From Streptomonospora alba (GTDB taxonomy: Bacteria; Actinomycetota; Actinomycetes; Streptosporangiales; Streptosporangiaceae), in the NCBI RefSeq assembly GCF_000826685.1, contig NZ_JROO01000036.1, positions 1-64,000 of the forward strand: 64,000 nt of DNA, given 5' to 3'. The stretch's first letter is position 1; the number at the start of each line of letters is the position of its first letter. The position numbers and the translations under genes are program-made. The notes beneath the pieces were generated by a model. The model saw nothing but the letters and a program-made list of their open reading frames with translations. It searched no databases and was not told the origin of the DNA. Below are positions 57,174-64,000 of the stretch, in pieces.

Positions 57174-57603
57174 TTTCCACCACACTTGGGGCGCGCCTCC
57201 GGCCGCCGGAGCCGACGTGGCCGGATCCGGCCCGCCCGCATCCCTGACCACCGCCCCCGGTGACCCCGCGTGCCCGCCGTCCCTGCCGTGTGCGAAGTTG
57301 CGCACACACGAGCGGCGAGCCCTCTCGGAAGCTCCGAGAGGACCGCCGCCACGGCCGGTGGGCCCCCGCCTGTCCACCACGACATCCTTGCTTGCGGGAG
57401 ACCGCACCGGCCGGGCGCCGGTCCGTCACGGAAGCCCCGGAAGGACTCGCCGCTACAGCGACACGGCCGCCGTCCCGACTCCCCCGCCGTCCACCACGAC
57501 GTCCTTGCATTACGGGAGAGCACCACGCCGGCCGCGCGCCGGTCCATTCGTCACCGCGGCGCTCCGCCTCCCGGCCGGGCCGGGTGCGGGGCCGCGTCCG
57601 GGC
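57174..57603. other. 430-bp intergenic region with a tandem duplication
   Basis: Lies between the convergent DUF5703 and chaplin-repeat genes. No supported gene; it carries the imperfect tandem repeat described at 57326-57553. Confidence 0.5.
57326..57553. repeat. imperfect tandem repeat, about 100-125 nt per unit
   Basis: Unit 1 (about 57326-57427) and unit 2 (about 57428-57553) share CGGAAGC-CCG, GTCCACCACGAC-TCCTTGC, CGGGAGA and GCGCCGGTCC-TCGTCA-like blocks in the same order with gaps. Neither strand gives a credible protein. Confidence 0.6.
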
Positions 57604-59016
57604 TTACAGGCCCAGGTCGCCCACCTGGTCCTCGATCCCGCCGACAGCGCCGGACCCCTGCTCGGTCGCCTCGGCCAGGCCGCTCAGCTCCTCGGGGGCG
57701 GCCTCAGTGGGCGCGGGCACCTCGGACGGCACCTGCGACTCGATCGCCTCGGTCCCGGGCACCTCCGCGTTCAGCGGCAGCACGCCGGAGGGGTCGGGCA
57801 GCTCGTTGCGCAGCGGCAGCTCCTCGGCGGCCCGGTCGGCGACCTCGGAGGTCTCCGGCAGGGTGCCGGCGGCCTGCGGCACGGTCTCGTCGGCGGTGTG
57901 GCGGACGTCGCCGCCCGCGCCCTCGATCACCGCGGCGCCGTCGCCGTGGGACGCGGCGCCGGCGGTGCCCAGCACCGCGCCGACCGCGTTGCCCGACACG
58001 TTGACCGGGACGTCGCCGTCGAGCACGGCCTGGTTGCCGCTCAGCAGCGCTCCGTTGCCCGAGGTCATGATGTCGTCGTCGCCCTTGTCGACGACGACGG
58101 CACCGGTGTCGTGGGAGGCGGCCCCCGCGACGCCTCCCACTGCTGCGATCGCGTTGCCCGAGGCGTTCACCGGAACGTCCAGGTCGCCCACCAGCTGGTT
58201 GCCGCTCAGCGCGGATCCGTTGCCCGAGGTCATGATGTCGTCGCCGCCGTCTCCGGCGCGCTGGTGCACCACCGGGCCCGCGTCGACCGCGTTCGGGCTG
58301 AGGTGGAGCGGGCGGCCCAGGTTCGCCCACTCCAGCAGGCCCCCGCCTTCCGCGGGAGCGGCCTGGTGGCGGTGGTAGCCGTCGGAGCCGTGGCCCTTGC
58401 CGTGGCCCTTGCCGTGGTGGCCGCCCTCGGCGACCAGGGCGCCGGTGTCGTTCGCGGCCGCGCCGGCGACTCCGGCGACCGCGCCGACCGCGTTGCCCGA
58501 GGCGTTCACCGGAACGTCCAGGTCGGCGACGATCTGGTTGGCGCTGGCCAGGGCCCCGTTGCCGCTGGAGCTGACGGTGTCGCCCCGGTGGTGGTGGCCG
58601 CCGTCGCCCTCGACGACCGCCGATCCGCTGCCGTGGGACGCGGCGCCGGCGGTGCCCAGCACCGCGCCGACCGCGTTGCCCGACACGTTGACCGGGACGT
58701 CGCCGTCGAGCACGGCCTGGTTGCCGCTCAGCAGCGAACCGTTGCCCGAGGTGTGCGGCCCGCTGCCGCCGCTGTCGACGACGGCCGCGCCGTCGCCGTG
58801 CGAGGCGGCGCCCGCGACGCCCAGCACCCCGCCGACCGCGTTGCCCGACACGTTGACCGGGACGTCCAGGTTGCCCACCAGCTGGTTCCCGCTCAGCGCG
58901 GAGCCGTTCCCGGTGGTGGTGGGGTGGCTGTCGGCGAAGGTGACGCCGGCGCCCAGGGCCACGAAGCCGGCTGTGAGCACCGCCGTCTTTGCGGATGTGC
59001 GAACCCACGTACGCAT
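57604..59016 (-). CDS. secreted protein with five cysteine-free chaplin-like repeats
   Basis: 470 residues. The ATG has GAAAGGA seven bases upstream. Signal peptide about 1-28. Five chaplin-like repeats of about 49 residues at 34-82, 89-137, 149-197, 262-311 and 317-366, each with SGNGxxxSGNQ, DVPVNVSGNAVG and AGAASHGDG. In true chaplins the Ser of VNVSGN is Cys; here no repeat has Cys. A His/Gly/Lys-rich linker (GGHHGKGHGKGHG) lies between repeats 3 and 4. The last 100 residues are acidic and Pro-rich and contain LPETS, but no membrane helix follows, so it is not a sortase substrate. Probably a secreted surface amyloid or coat protein. Confidence 0.85.
   Translation of the reverse strand: MRTWVRTSAKTAVLTAGFVALGAGVTFADSHPTTTGNGSALSGNQLVGNLDVPVNVSGNAVGGVLGVAGAASHGDGAAVVDSGGSGPHTSGNGSLLSGNQAVLDGDVPVNVSGNAVGAVLGTAGAASHGSGSAVVEGDGGHHHRGDTVSSSGNGALASANQIVADLDVPVNASGNAVGAVAGVAGAAANDTGALVAEGGHHGKGHGKGHGSDGYHRHQAAPAEGGGLLEWANLGRPLHLSPNAVDAGPVVHQRAGDGGDDIMTSGNGSALSGNQLVGDLDVPVNASGNAIAAVGGVAGAASHDTGAVVVDKGDDDIMTSGNGALLSGNQAVLDGDVPVNVSGNAVGAVLGTAGAASHGDGAAVIEGAGGDVRHTADETVPQAAGTLPETSEVADRAAEELPLRNELPDPSGVLPLNAEVPGTEAIESQVPSEVPAPTEAAPEELSGLAEATEQGSGAVGGIEDQVGDLGL
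57943..58049 (-). repeat. 107-nt direct repeat, copy A, in chaplin repeat 5
   Basis: Identical over 107 nt to 58630-58736, which encodes part of chaplin repeat 2; the other repeats are diverged. Confidence 0.85.
58630..58736 (-). repeat. 107-nt direct repeat, copy B, in chaplin repeat 2
   Basis: Identical to 57943-58049, which suggests recent gene conversion or duplication within the gene. Confidence 0.85.
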
Positions 59017-59322
59017 GTGGGAGTCCTTTCGAAACGTTTGTGCAGCTGAGTGAGATGGATGCGGGGCCGCGGCGCTCTCGCCCCTGGCGGGGGCGCTCGC
59101 AGGCGCGGCCGGAGGCGCTCCGCCGCTGCGCACCTGGGGGGTACGGGCTGCGCGGAGCGCGAGGAACGCTCCCGCCCGGCGCCGGGATCGGCGTCCGGCG
59201 GGCGGCGAGCCCCTGGGCAGCTCCCCTCCGGCTGAGGAGAGGCTGACGTGAGTCCCGCGGCGTGGCCGCGACGCGGGGCTCGCGTCAGCCCCCCGGTCGT
59301 GGCGACCGGGGAGCCGAACGGA
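59017..59322. other. 306-bp region between the two large chaplin genes
   Basis: No gene. Its left part should hold the leader and promoter of the five-repeat gene; its right end carries the terminator hairpin of the LPVTG chaplin. Confidence 0.5.
59291..59311 (-). terminator. terminator hairpin of the LPVTG chaplin gene
   Basis: A perfect 9-bp stem (CCCCGGTCG / CGACCGGGG) with a 3-nt loop begins 12 nt after the stop. Confidence 0.65.
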
Positions 59323-60072
59323 TCAGGAGTGGTCGGCCTTGCGGCGGACGAGGGCCAGCAGGCCCAGGCCGGCGAGCACCGCGCCTCCGGCGGCCGCCAG
59401 CAGCGGCAGCAGCCCTGCGCCGGTGACCGGAAGGTCGCCTCCGCCGTCGCTCACCGGGGGCTTGGGGGTGGTGTCGTCAGCGGGAGGCGTGGTCTCGTCG
59501 TCCGGCGGGGTCGTCTCGTACCCGGGCGGGGTGGTCTCGTCGTCCGGCGGCGTGGTCTCGTCGTCCGGCGGGGTCGTCTCGTACCCGGGCGGGGTGGTCT
59601 CGTCGTCCGGCGGGGTCGTCTTGTCGTCGGGCGGCGTGGTCTCGTCGTCGGGCGGGGTCTGCTTGCTTTCTCCCTCGCAGTCGGCACCCGCGTTGCCGAG
59701 CACGCCGACGGCGTTGCCGCAGGCGTTCACCGGAGCGTCGGCGTCGGCATCGACCTGGTTGCCGCCGCCGATGGAGCCGTTTCCGCTCGTCGTGGTGTCC
59801 CCCTCGGACTCCGAGACCGAAGCGCCGCTGCCGGAGGAGCCGGAGTCTCCGGTGGAGGCCCCGCTTCCCTCGCACTTGGCGCCGGCGGTGCCGAGCACGG
59901 CGACGGCGTTGCCGCACAGGTTCACCGGGACGTCGGCGTCGGCACCGACCTGGTTGCCGCCGAGAACGGAACCGTTCCCGCTGGTCGTGGTGTCGGCGTA
60001 GGCGATCGGGGCGGCGGAGAAGAATCCGGCCGCGACGATCGCGGCGAACACCGTGGTGGTTTTCCTGGACAT
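59323..60072 (-). CDS. long chaplin with sortase signal (LPVTG)
   Basis: 249 residues. Signal peptide about 1-26. Two chaplin domains, each with SGNGS, VPVNLCGNAVAVLG or APVNACGNAVGVLG and a second Cys (AGAKCEG, AGADCEG), so each can form its disulfide. A wall-spanning segment of nine TPPDDET-like heptads follows. It ends with LPVTG at 214-218, a hydrophobic helix and RRK, a complete cell-wall sorting signal. It should be linked to peptidoglycan and nucleate chaplin assembly, like the long chaplins of Streptomyces, although those use LAxTG. Confidence 0.92.
   Translation of the reverse strand: MSRKTTTVFAAIVAAGFFSAAPIAYADTTTSGNGSVLGGNQVGADADVPVNLCGNAVAVLGTAGAKCEGSGASTGDSGSSGSGASVSESEGDTTTSGNGSIGGGNQVDADADAPVNACGNAVGVLGNAGADCEGESKQTPPDDETTPPDDKTTPPDDETTPPGYETTPPDDETTPPDDETTPPGYETTPPDDETTPPADDTTPKPPVSDGGGDLPVTGAGLLPLLAAAGGAVLAGLGLLALVRRKADHS
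59470..59658 (-). repeat. nine heptad repeats in the wall-spanning region
   Basis: Tandem 21-nt units encode TPPDDET with variants TPPDDKT, TPPGYET and TPPADDT. The order DDE, DDE, GYE recurs, suggesting duplication of blocks of three units. Confidence 0.8.
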
Positions 60073-60249
60073 AAGGCGATCCCTTGTGACGAGTCGTACT
60101 GATGGACGGTGGTGCTCGCGCGGCGGTATACGGCAGACGTGTGACCGCGGAGCGAAGGCGAGCGGAGCGGGCGCGCGCCGGCTTCGGCGATGCGCGTGAA
60201 GGCGCGCAGCGGTCAGGCGTGCGCGGACGGCACGCCCGGACGGCGCGTA

Positions 60250-61281
60250 CTAGTCAGGCGAGAAGGACGGGTCGTCTGCGGTGTAGCGGACGACCACGGC
60301 CGGATCCTCGGGCAGGGCGACCCTCTGGGCGACGAGCCGCAGCGCGTTGGCGCGGTTCGTCTCAAAGCCCGTGGGCGCGGCGGGGATCGGCGAGGACGAC
60401 ACCGTTCCGGTGGAATCGGAGGTGTCGTTCAGAGCGGATCCGGTCAGCGGCTCCGGAACGTCGGTGGAGCCGGCGGACTGGCCGGACCCGGTGGAAGCCG
60501 GGCCGGTGACGGCAGCGGCGGCCATGGCCTGGGCCTCGGGCCGCTGCACCGGGTCGGCGGAGGCGGTCGCGGACTCGTCGACGGACTCGCCGGCCGACTC
60601 GCTCTGCCGGGAGTCGGCCTCGTCGGCACCGCCGGTCTCGTCGGCCGCGCCGACGGCCTGCGGCGGCGCGAGCGTCGCCGCGACCTCGTCGAGCCCGGTC
60701 TGCGGGCCCTGGTCGACGGTCTGCTCCAGTTGCTCCTGGAGACGGCCGGCCTCGCCGCCGAGTCCGTCGGAGACGGTCCCGGCGAGTTCGGAGTCGTTCA
60801 GGGACCTATCGGCGAAACCGCCGACCTCGCGGCCGGCGCGCACAGTGCCGGTCACGACCTTTCCGGTGCCCTGCGCAGTGGTCTCCACCACCTCGCGGGT
60901 ACCGGATTCGGCCGCGTCGGCGGCGCCGGCGACCCCGTCGGACTCGGCCACCGACGTGAGCACCGGGGTCTCGTGGGAGCCGGCGGAACGGCCGCGCTCC
61001 TCGAGATCGGCCACGGCGTCGGCGGCCGCGGACGCGCCGTCCGCGCCGGACCCGGCTTCGCCGGGTGCCGGGCCGGTGGCGGCGCCGGCCTCGGAGGCGA
61101 CCTCGGCGACGGGCTCCAGGCCCGCGCCGGGAAGCTCGTCGGCGCCGGCGGCCGCTGTACCCAGGAACCACCCGGCGGCGGCCAAGCCCGTCAGCACGCC
61201 CGCCCTGCCCAGGACGCGGGCCATGGAGCGGCAGCTCGCGAGCGCGGGGCGACCCCGCCGCATGCGACCTGCGAGCACCAT
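60250..61281 (-). CDS. secreted Ala/Ser/Glu-rich protein of the chaplin cluster
   Basis: 343 residues from ATG 61281, with GAAGG six bases upstream. An Arg-rich n-region (GRMRRGRPALAS, RSMARVLGRAG) and a hydrophobic core (VLTGLAAAGWFLGTAAAGA) form a signal peptide. The mature protein is low-complexity, rich in Ala, Gly, Ser, Glu and Thr, with no Cys and no chaplin motif. The last 35 residues (NRANALRLVAQRVALPEDPA) look more ordered. I recognise no family. Its place and direction next to two chaplin genes suggest a surface role; this is inference. Confidence 0.7.
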   Translation of the reverse strand: MVLAGRMRRGRPALASCRSMARVLGRAGVLTGLAAAGWFLGTAAAGADELPGAGLEPVAEVASEAGAATGPAPGEAGSGADGASAAADAVADLEERGRSAGSHETPVLTSVAESDGVAGAADAAESGTREVVETTAQGTGKVVTGTVRAGREVGGFADRSLNDSELAGTVSDGLGGEAGRLQEQLEQTVDQGPQTGLDEVAATLAPPQAVGAADETGGADEADSRQSESAGESVDESATASADPVQRPEAQAMAAAAVTGPASTGSGQSAGSTDVPEPLTGSALNDTSDSTGTVSSSPIPAAPTGFETNRANALRLVAQRVALPEDPAVVVRYTADDPSFSPD

Positions 61282-61377
61282 GGACAACCTTCGCCCTTTC
61301 GACGAGCACGGTTACGGGTGTGGCGCGACGGACCACGTGAAGCATCCGCAAAGCCGCAGCCTTGCGAACTGAAAGTC

Positions 61378-61405
61378 ACCGTAGCATCACCGAGAGCAAT
61401 GTGAA
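61378..61405 (-). promoter_or_regulatory. candidate promoter of the secreted protein gene
   Basis: On the minus strand TTCACA (61405-61400) and TACGGT (61383-61378) are spaced by 16 bases, about 100 nt upstream of the ATG at 61281. This fits a vegetative actinobacterial promoter only moderately. Confidence 0.35.
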
Positions 61406-61419
61406 GGAGCAAAGCCGGG

Positions 61420-61449
61420 AACCGGCCGAGGTTTTTTCCTGGGCCGGTT
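61420..61449. promoter_or_regulatory. inverted repeat with a six-T loop
   Basis: AACCGGCC...GGCCGGTT arms with an inner AGG / CCT stem and a TTTTTT loop (AAAAAA in the leftward transcript). It lies just upstream of the candidate promoter, 125 nt after the M20 peptidase stop. Could be a terminator or a binding site. Confidence 0.4.
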
Positions 61450-61516
61450 TTCGCAGGCCACAAAGCGGGCAAAGGCCGCGCCACAGCACCGGCGGGGTGC
61501 CGCAGCGGGGCGTTCG

Positions 61517-61579
61517 GCGGGCGGGCTTGCTGCGGCGGTCGGCAGCGGCCCGCCCGCGCTGACCGGCGCGCCGGTCAGC
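61517..61579 (-). terminator. terminator complex at the end of the M20 peptidase gene
   Basis: A 22-nt perfect palindrome at 61558-61579 overlaps the stop codon. Directly after it, 10-bp arms at 61548-61557 and 61517-61526 (GCGGGCGGGC and complement) enclose a 21-nt loop with its own GCTGC / GCAGC stem. Confidence 0.6.
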
Positions 61580-62897
61580 TCAAGTCGATGAACCTGTCGA
61601 GGACCCGGACACCGAACTGGAGCCCGTCGATCGGCACACGCTCGTCCACGCCGTGGAACATGCCCGAGAAGTTCATCTCCGCGGGCAGCCGCAGCGGCGC
61701 GAAGCCGTAGTTGCGGATGCCCAGCGACTGGAAGCTCTTGGCGTCGGTACCACCGGAGAGGCAGTAGGGGACGGCCTTGGCTCCCGGGTCCTCGGCCAGC
61801 AGCGACTCCGACATCGCGGTGACGATCCCGCCCTCGAACCCGGTCTCGACGGAGGGCAGGTGGTGGATGAACTCGCGGCTGACCTTGGGGCCCAGCAGGC
61901 GGTCGATCTCGGCGAAGTACTCGTCCTCCAGGCCCGGCAGGAAGCGCCCGTCGACCTCGGCGGTGGCCGTGCCGGGGATGACGTTGGCCTTGTAGCCGCC
62001 GTCGAGCACGGTGGGGTTGACGGTGTGGCGCAGCGTGGCGCCGATCATGCTGGCCACCGAGCCCAGGCGGGCGACGGTGGACTCCACGTCGTTCTCGTCG
62101 AACTCGATGCCGAACTCGGCGCAGACCTCCTCCATGAAGGTGCGCACGGTCTTGGTCAGCCGGAGGGGGAACCGGTGCCGGCCCAGGCGCGCGACGGCGT
62201 CGGCGAGCTCGGTCACGGCGTTGTCCTCGTTGGTCATCGACCCGTGCCCGGCGGTACCCCGCGCCTTCAGGCGCATCCACGCGATGCCCTTCTCCGCGGT
62301 CTCGACCAGGTACAGCCGCCGGTTCTCGCCCACGGTGACGCTGAACCCGCCGACCTCGCTGATCGCCTCGGTGCAGTCGGCGAAGAGCCCGGGGTGCTGG
62401 TCGACGAGGAAACGGGCGCCCCAGGTGCCGCCGGCCTCCTCGTCGGCGAGGAAGGCCAGCACGATGTCGCGCGGCGGCCGCCGCCCTTCGCGCATGCGCC
62501 GGCGCAGCACGGACAGGATCATGGCGTCCATGTCCTTCATGTCGATCGCGCCGCGCCCCCAGACGCACCCGTCGGCGATCTCCCCGCCGAAGGGGTCGTG
62601 CGTCCAGTCGGCGGCGTCGGCGGGCACGACGTCCAGGTGCCCGTGCAGCAGCAGCGGCGCCCGCCCGGGATCCGCCCCGGGCACGCGCGCCACGACACTG
62701 CTGCGCCCCGGATGCGACTCGTAGATCGTCGGTTCGATCCCGACGTCGTCCAGCTTCCCGGCGACGTACTCCGCCGCCGCCCGCTCCCCGGGACCCGAGT
62801 GGTCACCGTAGTTGGACGTATCGATGGCGATGAGCTCCCGGCACAGATCGACGACCTCGCGCTCGGCTGAGCTCACCCCGTCACCAGCATCCACCAT
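61575..62897 (-). CDS. M20-family metallopeptidase (ArgE/DapE type)
   Basis: 440 residues. Di-zinc amidohydrolase: LLHGHLDVVPADAADW with His and the Asp, GRGAIDMKDMDAM with the bridging Asp, FLADEEAGGTWG with the catalytic Glu pair, and a late His in GMFHGVDERVP. The dimerisation domain lies in the middle (RLKARGTAGHGSM). Probably a dipeptidase or aminoacylase; it is closer to the broad M20/M25/M40 peptidases than to true DapE. Nothing nearby fixes the substrate. Confidence 0.92.
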   Translation of the reverse strand: MVDAGDGVSSAEREVVDLCRELIAIDTSNYGDHSGPGERAAAEYVAGKLDDVGIEPTIYESHPGRSSVVARVPGADPGRAPLLLHGHLDVVPADAADWTHDPFGGEIADGCVWGRGAIDMKDMDAMILSVLRRRMREGRRPPRDIVLAFLADEEAGGTWGARFLVDQHPGLFADCTEAISEVGGFSVTVGENRRLYLVETAEKGIAWMRLKARGTAGHGSMTNEDNAVTELADAVARLGRHRFPLRLTKTVRTFMEEVCAEFGIEFDENDVESTVARLGSVASMIGATLRHTVNPTVLDGGYKANVIPGTATAEVDGRFLPGLEDEYFAEIDRLLGPKVSREFIHHLPSVETGFEGGIVTAMSESLLAEDPGAKAVPYCLSGGTDAKSFQSLGIRNYGFAPLRLPAEMNFSGMFHGVDERVPIDGLQFGVRVLDRFIDLS

Positions 62898-63031
62898 GAC
62901 GCCGACCGCCTCCCCTTCACCACAGACTCCGACCCGACCCTTCCATGCTCCCCCCGGAGCCCAAAACGATGTCCGAGCGGCCCCAGACCTTTGCTATGGT
63001 TGGTTCCGCCAGCGCACGAAGTGCAGGGCAG

Positions 63032-64000
63032 TCACGTCCGGGTGGCGGAATAGGTAGACGCGCTAGCTTGAGGTGCTAGTGCCCGCATAGGGCATGGGGG
63101 TTCAAGTCCCCCCTCGGACACTTTCGAATCTCCTATGAGATTGGGGCTGAGGACCACGTCAGCCTGAACGGTCTCCTCACCGGGGTTGTAGGTCGCCCTT
63201 AAGCCGAGCTGCTTGTACAGCTCGGCTTTGTCATTGGAGTCGGCCCCGTCCAGGACCCGGACGATGTCGCCCAATTCATGCACCATCTGGGTGATGGTCG
63301 CCTCGTCCAAGCGATCGCTGGGGGCTTGCAGGCGCTTCAGCTTGGCCTGGGCGGCTTGGCGCTGGTTCTCGGCCTCAGTGATCCACTCGATCACGGCTGA
63401 GGCCGCCGCGCCCCCGTCCAGGGCATCGCGGTACTGGCGAAGCCGGCGCTCGCACTCCTCGATCTCCATACGGATCCGCTGCTCCTGGACTGCGTATTCG
63501 TCGTGTCCTTGATTGGCCGCCATGGCGGCGATGGTCTCGTCGATGCGGTCGGGGGCGAACTCCCGCGCCAGCCAGGCGTCGAGCTGCGGCACCACGAGGT
63601 CTTCGCGCAGGTAGACGTTGCGCGGGTGCTCGATCTTGTTGGCCAGCGCGTACTCCTGGGGGAACCGGCACCGGTAATAAGGAGCGTTGTTGGTCCACTG
63701 GCCCTGCATCCGCCGGTCGCAGACCCCGCAAAACAGCAGAGTGCGCAGCACGTAGGGGTAGCGGCGCCGGTGCGGCTTGTGGGAGGTCGGCCCGGTCCCG
63801 CGCGCGGCCAGGATCTGCTGGACCTGGTCGAAGGCTTCCTGAGGGATCAAGGACTCATGCATGATCCGCTCCGACCACACCCACTCGTCCTTGTCGTTCC
63901 AGCGCTGTTTGGTGGTGTGGCCGAGCTGCACGTCGTGGACGTCGATGAGTTCTTCGTCCTTGCGCTGCTTGGCCCAGACCTGGCGGCCGGTGTAGCGCGG
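63032..64000 (-). CDS. large serine recombinase, N-terminus outside the window
   Basis: 322 codons visible, running off the right edge, so the catalytic Ser domain is not seen. Present are the end of the Recombinase domain (RYTGRQVWAKQRKDEELIDV, RWNDKDEWVWSERIMHESLI), the zinc ribbon (LLFCGVCDRRMQG, PYYRCRF) and a coiled coil (RIRMEIEECERRLRQYRDAL, QRQAAQAKLKRL). It integrates or excises a mobile element. The last 28 residues are translated from the antisense of tRNA-Leu, and the stop lies two bases past the tRNA 5' end. This marks the element boundary at or near the tRNA 3' side. Confidence 0.92.
   Translation of the reverse strand, partial: PRYTGRQVWAKQRKDEELIDVHDVQLGHTTKQRWNDKDEWVWSERIMHESLIPQEAFDQVQQILAARGTGPTSHKPHRRRYPYVLRTLLFCGVCDRRMQGQWTNNAPYYRCRFPQEYALANKIEHPRNVYLREDLVVPQLDAWLAREFAPDRIDETIAAMAANQGHDEYAVQEQRIRMEIEECERRLRQYRDALDGGAAASAVIEWITEAENQRQAAQAKLKRLQAPSDRLDEATITQMVHELGDIVRVLDGADSNDKAELYKQLGLRATYNPGEETVQADVVLSPNLIGDSKVSEGGLEPPCPMRALAPQASASTYSATRT
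63036..63120 (+). tRNA. tRNA-Leu (anticodon GAG)
   Basis: Class II tRNA: acceptor GTCCGGG / CTCGGAC with one G-T pair, anticodon stem CTAGC / GCTAG around TTGAGGT (anticodon GAG), a long variable arm TGCCC-GCATA-GGGCA, and T-arm GGGGG-TTCAAGT-CCCCC. It looks intact. It overlaps the 3' end of the opposing recombinase gene, consistent with use as an integration site. Confidence 0.97.

Noticed and set aside
57604-57900. LPETS in the five-repeat chaplin-like protein as a sortase signal
   Set aside because: It lies about 85 residues before the end and is followed by acidic sequence with no membrane helix or basic tail.
61282-61574. c-di-AMP riboswitch upstream of the secreted protein gene
   Set aside because: I looked for the conserved core of the ydaO type and did not find it; the visible dyad is simple.

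Overview
The window is G+C-rich (about 70% by eye), uses many GTG starts and carries Lsr2, ClpC, chaplin-type proteins, DUF3180, DUF5703 and a zinc-dependent metalloprotease of the F420-associated type. Together these point to a filamentous actinobacterium; codon use and the chaplin style fit a Nocardiopsis/Streptomonospora-like member of the Nocardiopsaceae, but this is inference. Most of the window is conserved chromosomal core.

Layout. 1-8 kb: the end of a secreted protein, a TIM-barrel isomerase-like enzyme, a methyltransferase, a secreted SGNH lipase, radA, mutY and two membrane proteins. 8-17 kb: clpC, lsr2, a small membrane protein, a PHP-UvrD fusion, an N-acetylglutamate synthase-like GNAT protein and a small LuxR-type regulator. 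17.5-40 kb: a long, nearly unbroken leftward run, read from right to left: dacB, metalloprotease, tilS, hpt, ftsH, folE, folP, an NTF2-like gene, folB, folK, DUF3180, two PH-domain membrane proteins, a short chaplin, a Rossmann/DUF2520 gene, panC, a fused nadB-nadC, coaX and lysS. This joins peptidoglycan, tRNA modification, purine salvage, folate, pantothenate/CoA and NAD synthesis. ppa diverges from dacB.

40-48 kb holds small, less conserved genes: a NERD-like protein; a short ORF with five clustered Cys codons in front of a cysteine-dioxygenase-like cupin; two small hypotheticals; a DnaQ-type exonuclease; and a divergent PfkB kinase / GH4 glycosidase pair. 47.7-57 kb: tRNA-Thr, a secreted peptidase, holB, an MFS-thymidylate kinase fusion, topA and a DUF5703 gene. 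57-61.3 kb: a cell-surface cluster of a five-repeat cysteine-free chaplin-like protein, an LPVTG-anchored chaplin and an Ala/Ser/Glu-rich secreted protein. 61.5-64 kb: an M20 peptidase, then tRNA-Leu(GAG), whose antisense strand encodes the last 28 residues of a large serine recombinase. This marks the edge of an integrated element that continues out of the window.

The most notable points are the polycysteine leader with a degenerate cysteine-dioxygenase-like cupin, the chaplin cluster, the NadB-NadC fusion with a degenerate NadB C-terminus, and the recombinase read-through into tRNA-Leu. Intergenic regions contain several perfect GC-rich stem-loops without U-tracts, which probably serve as actinobacterial terminators.
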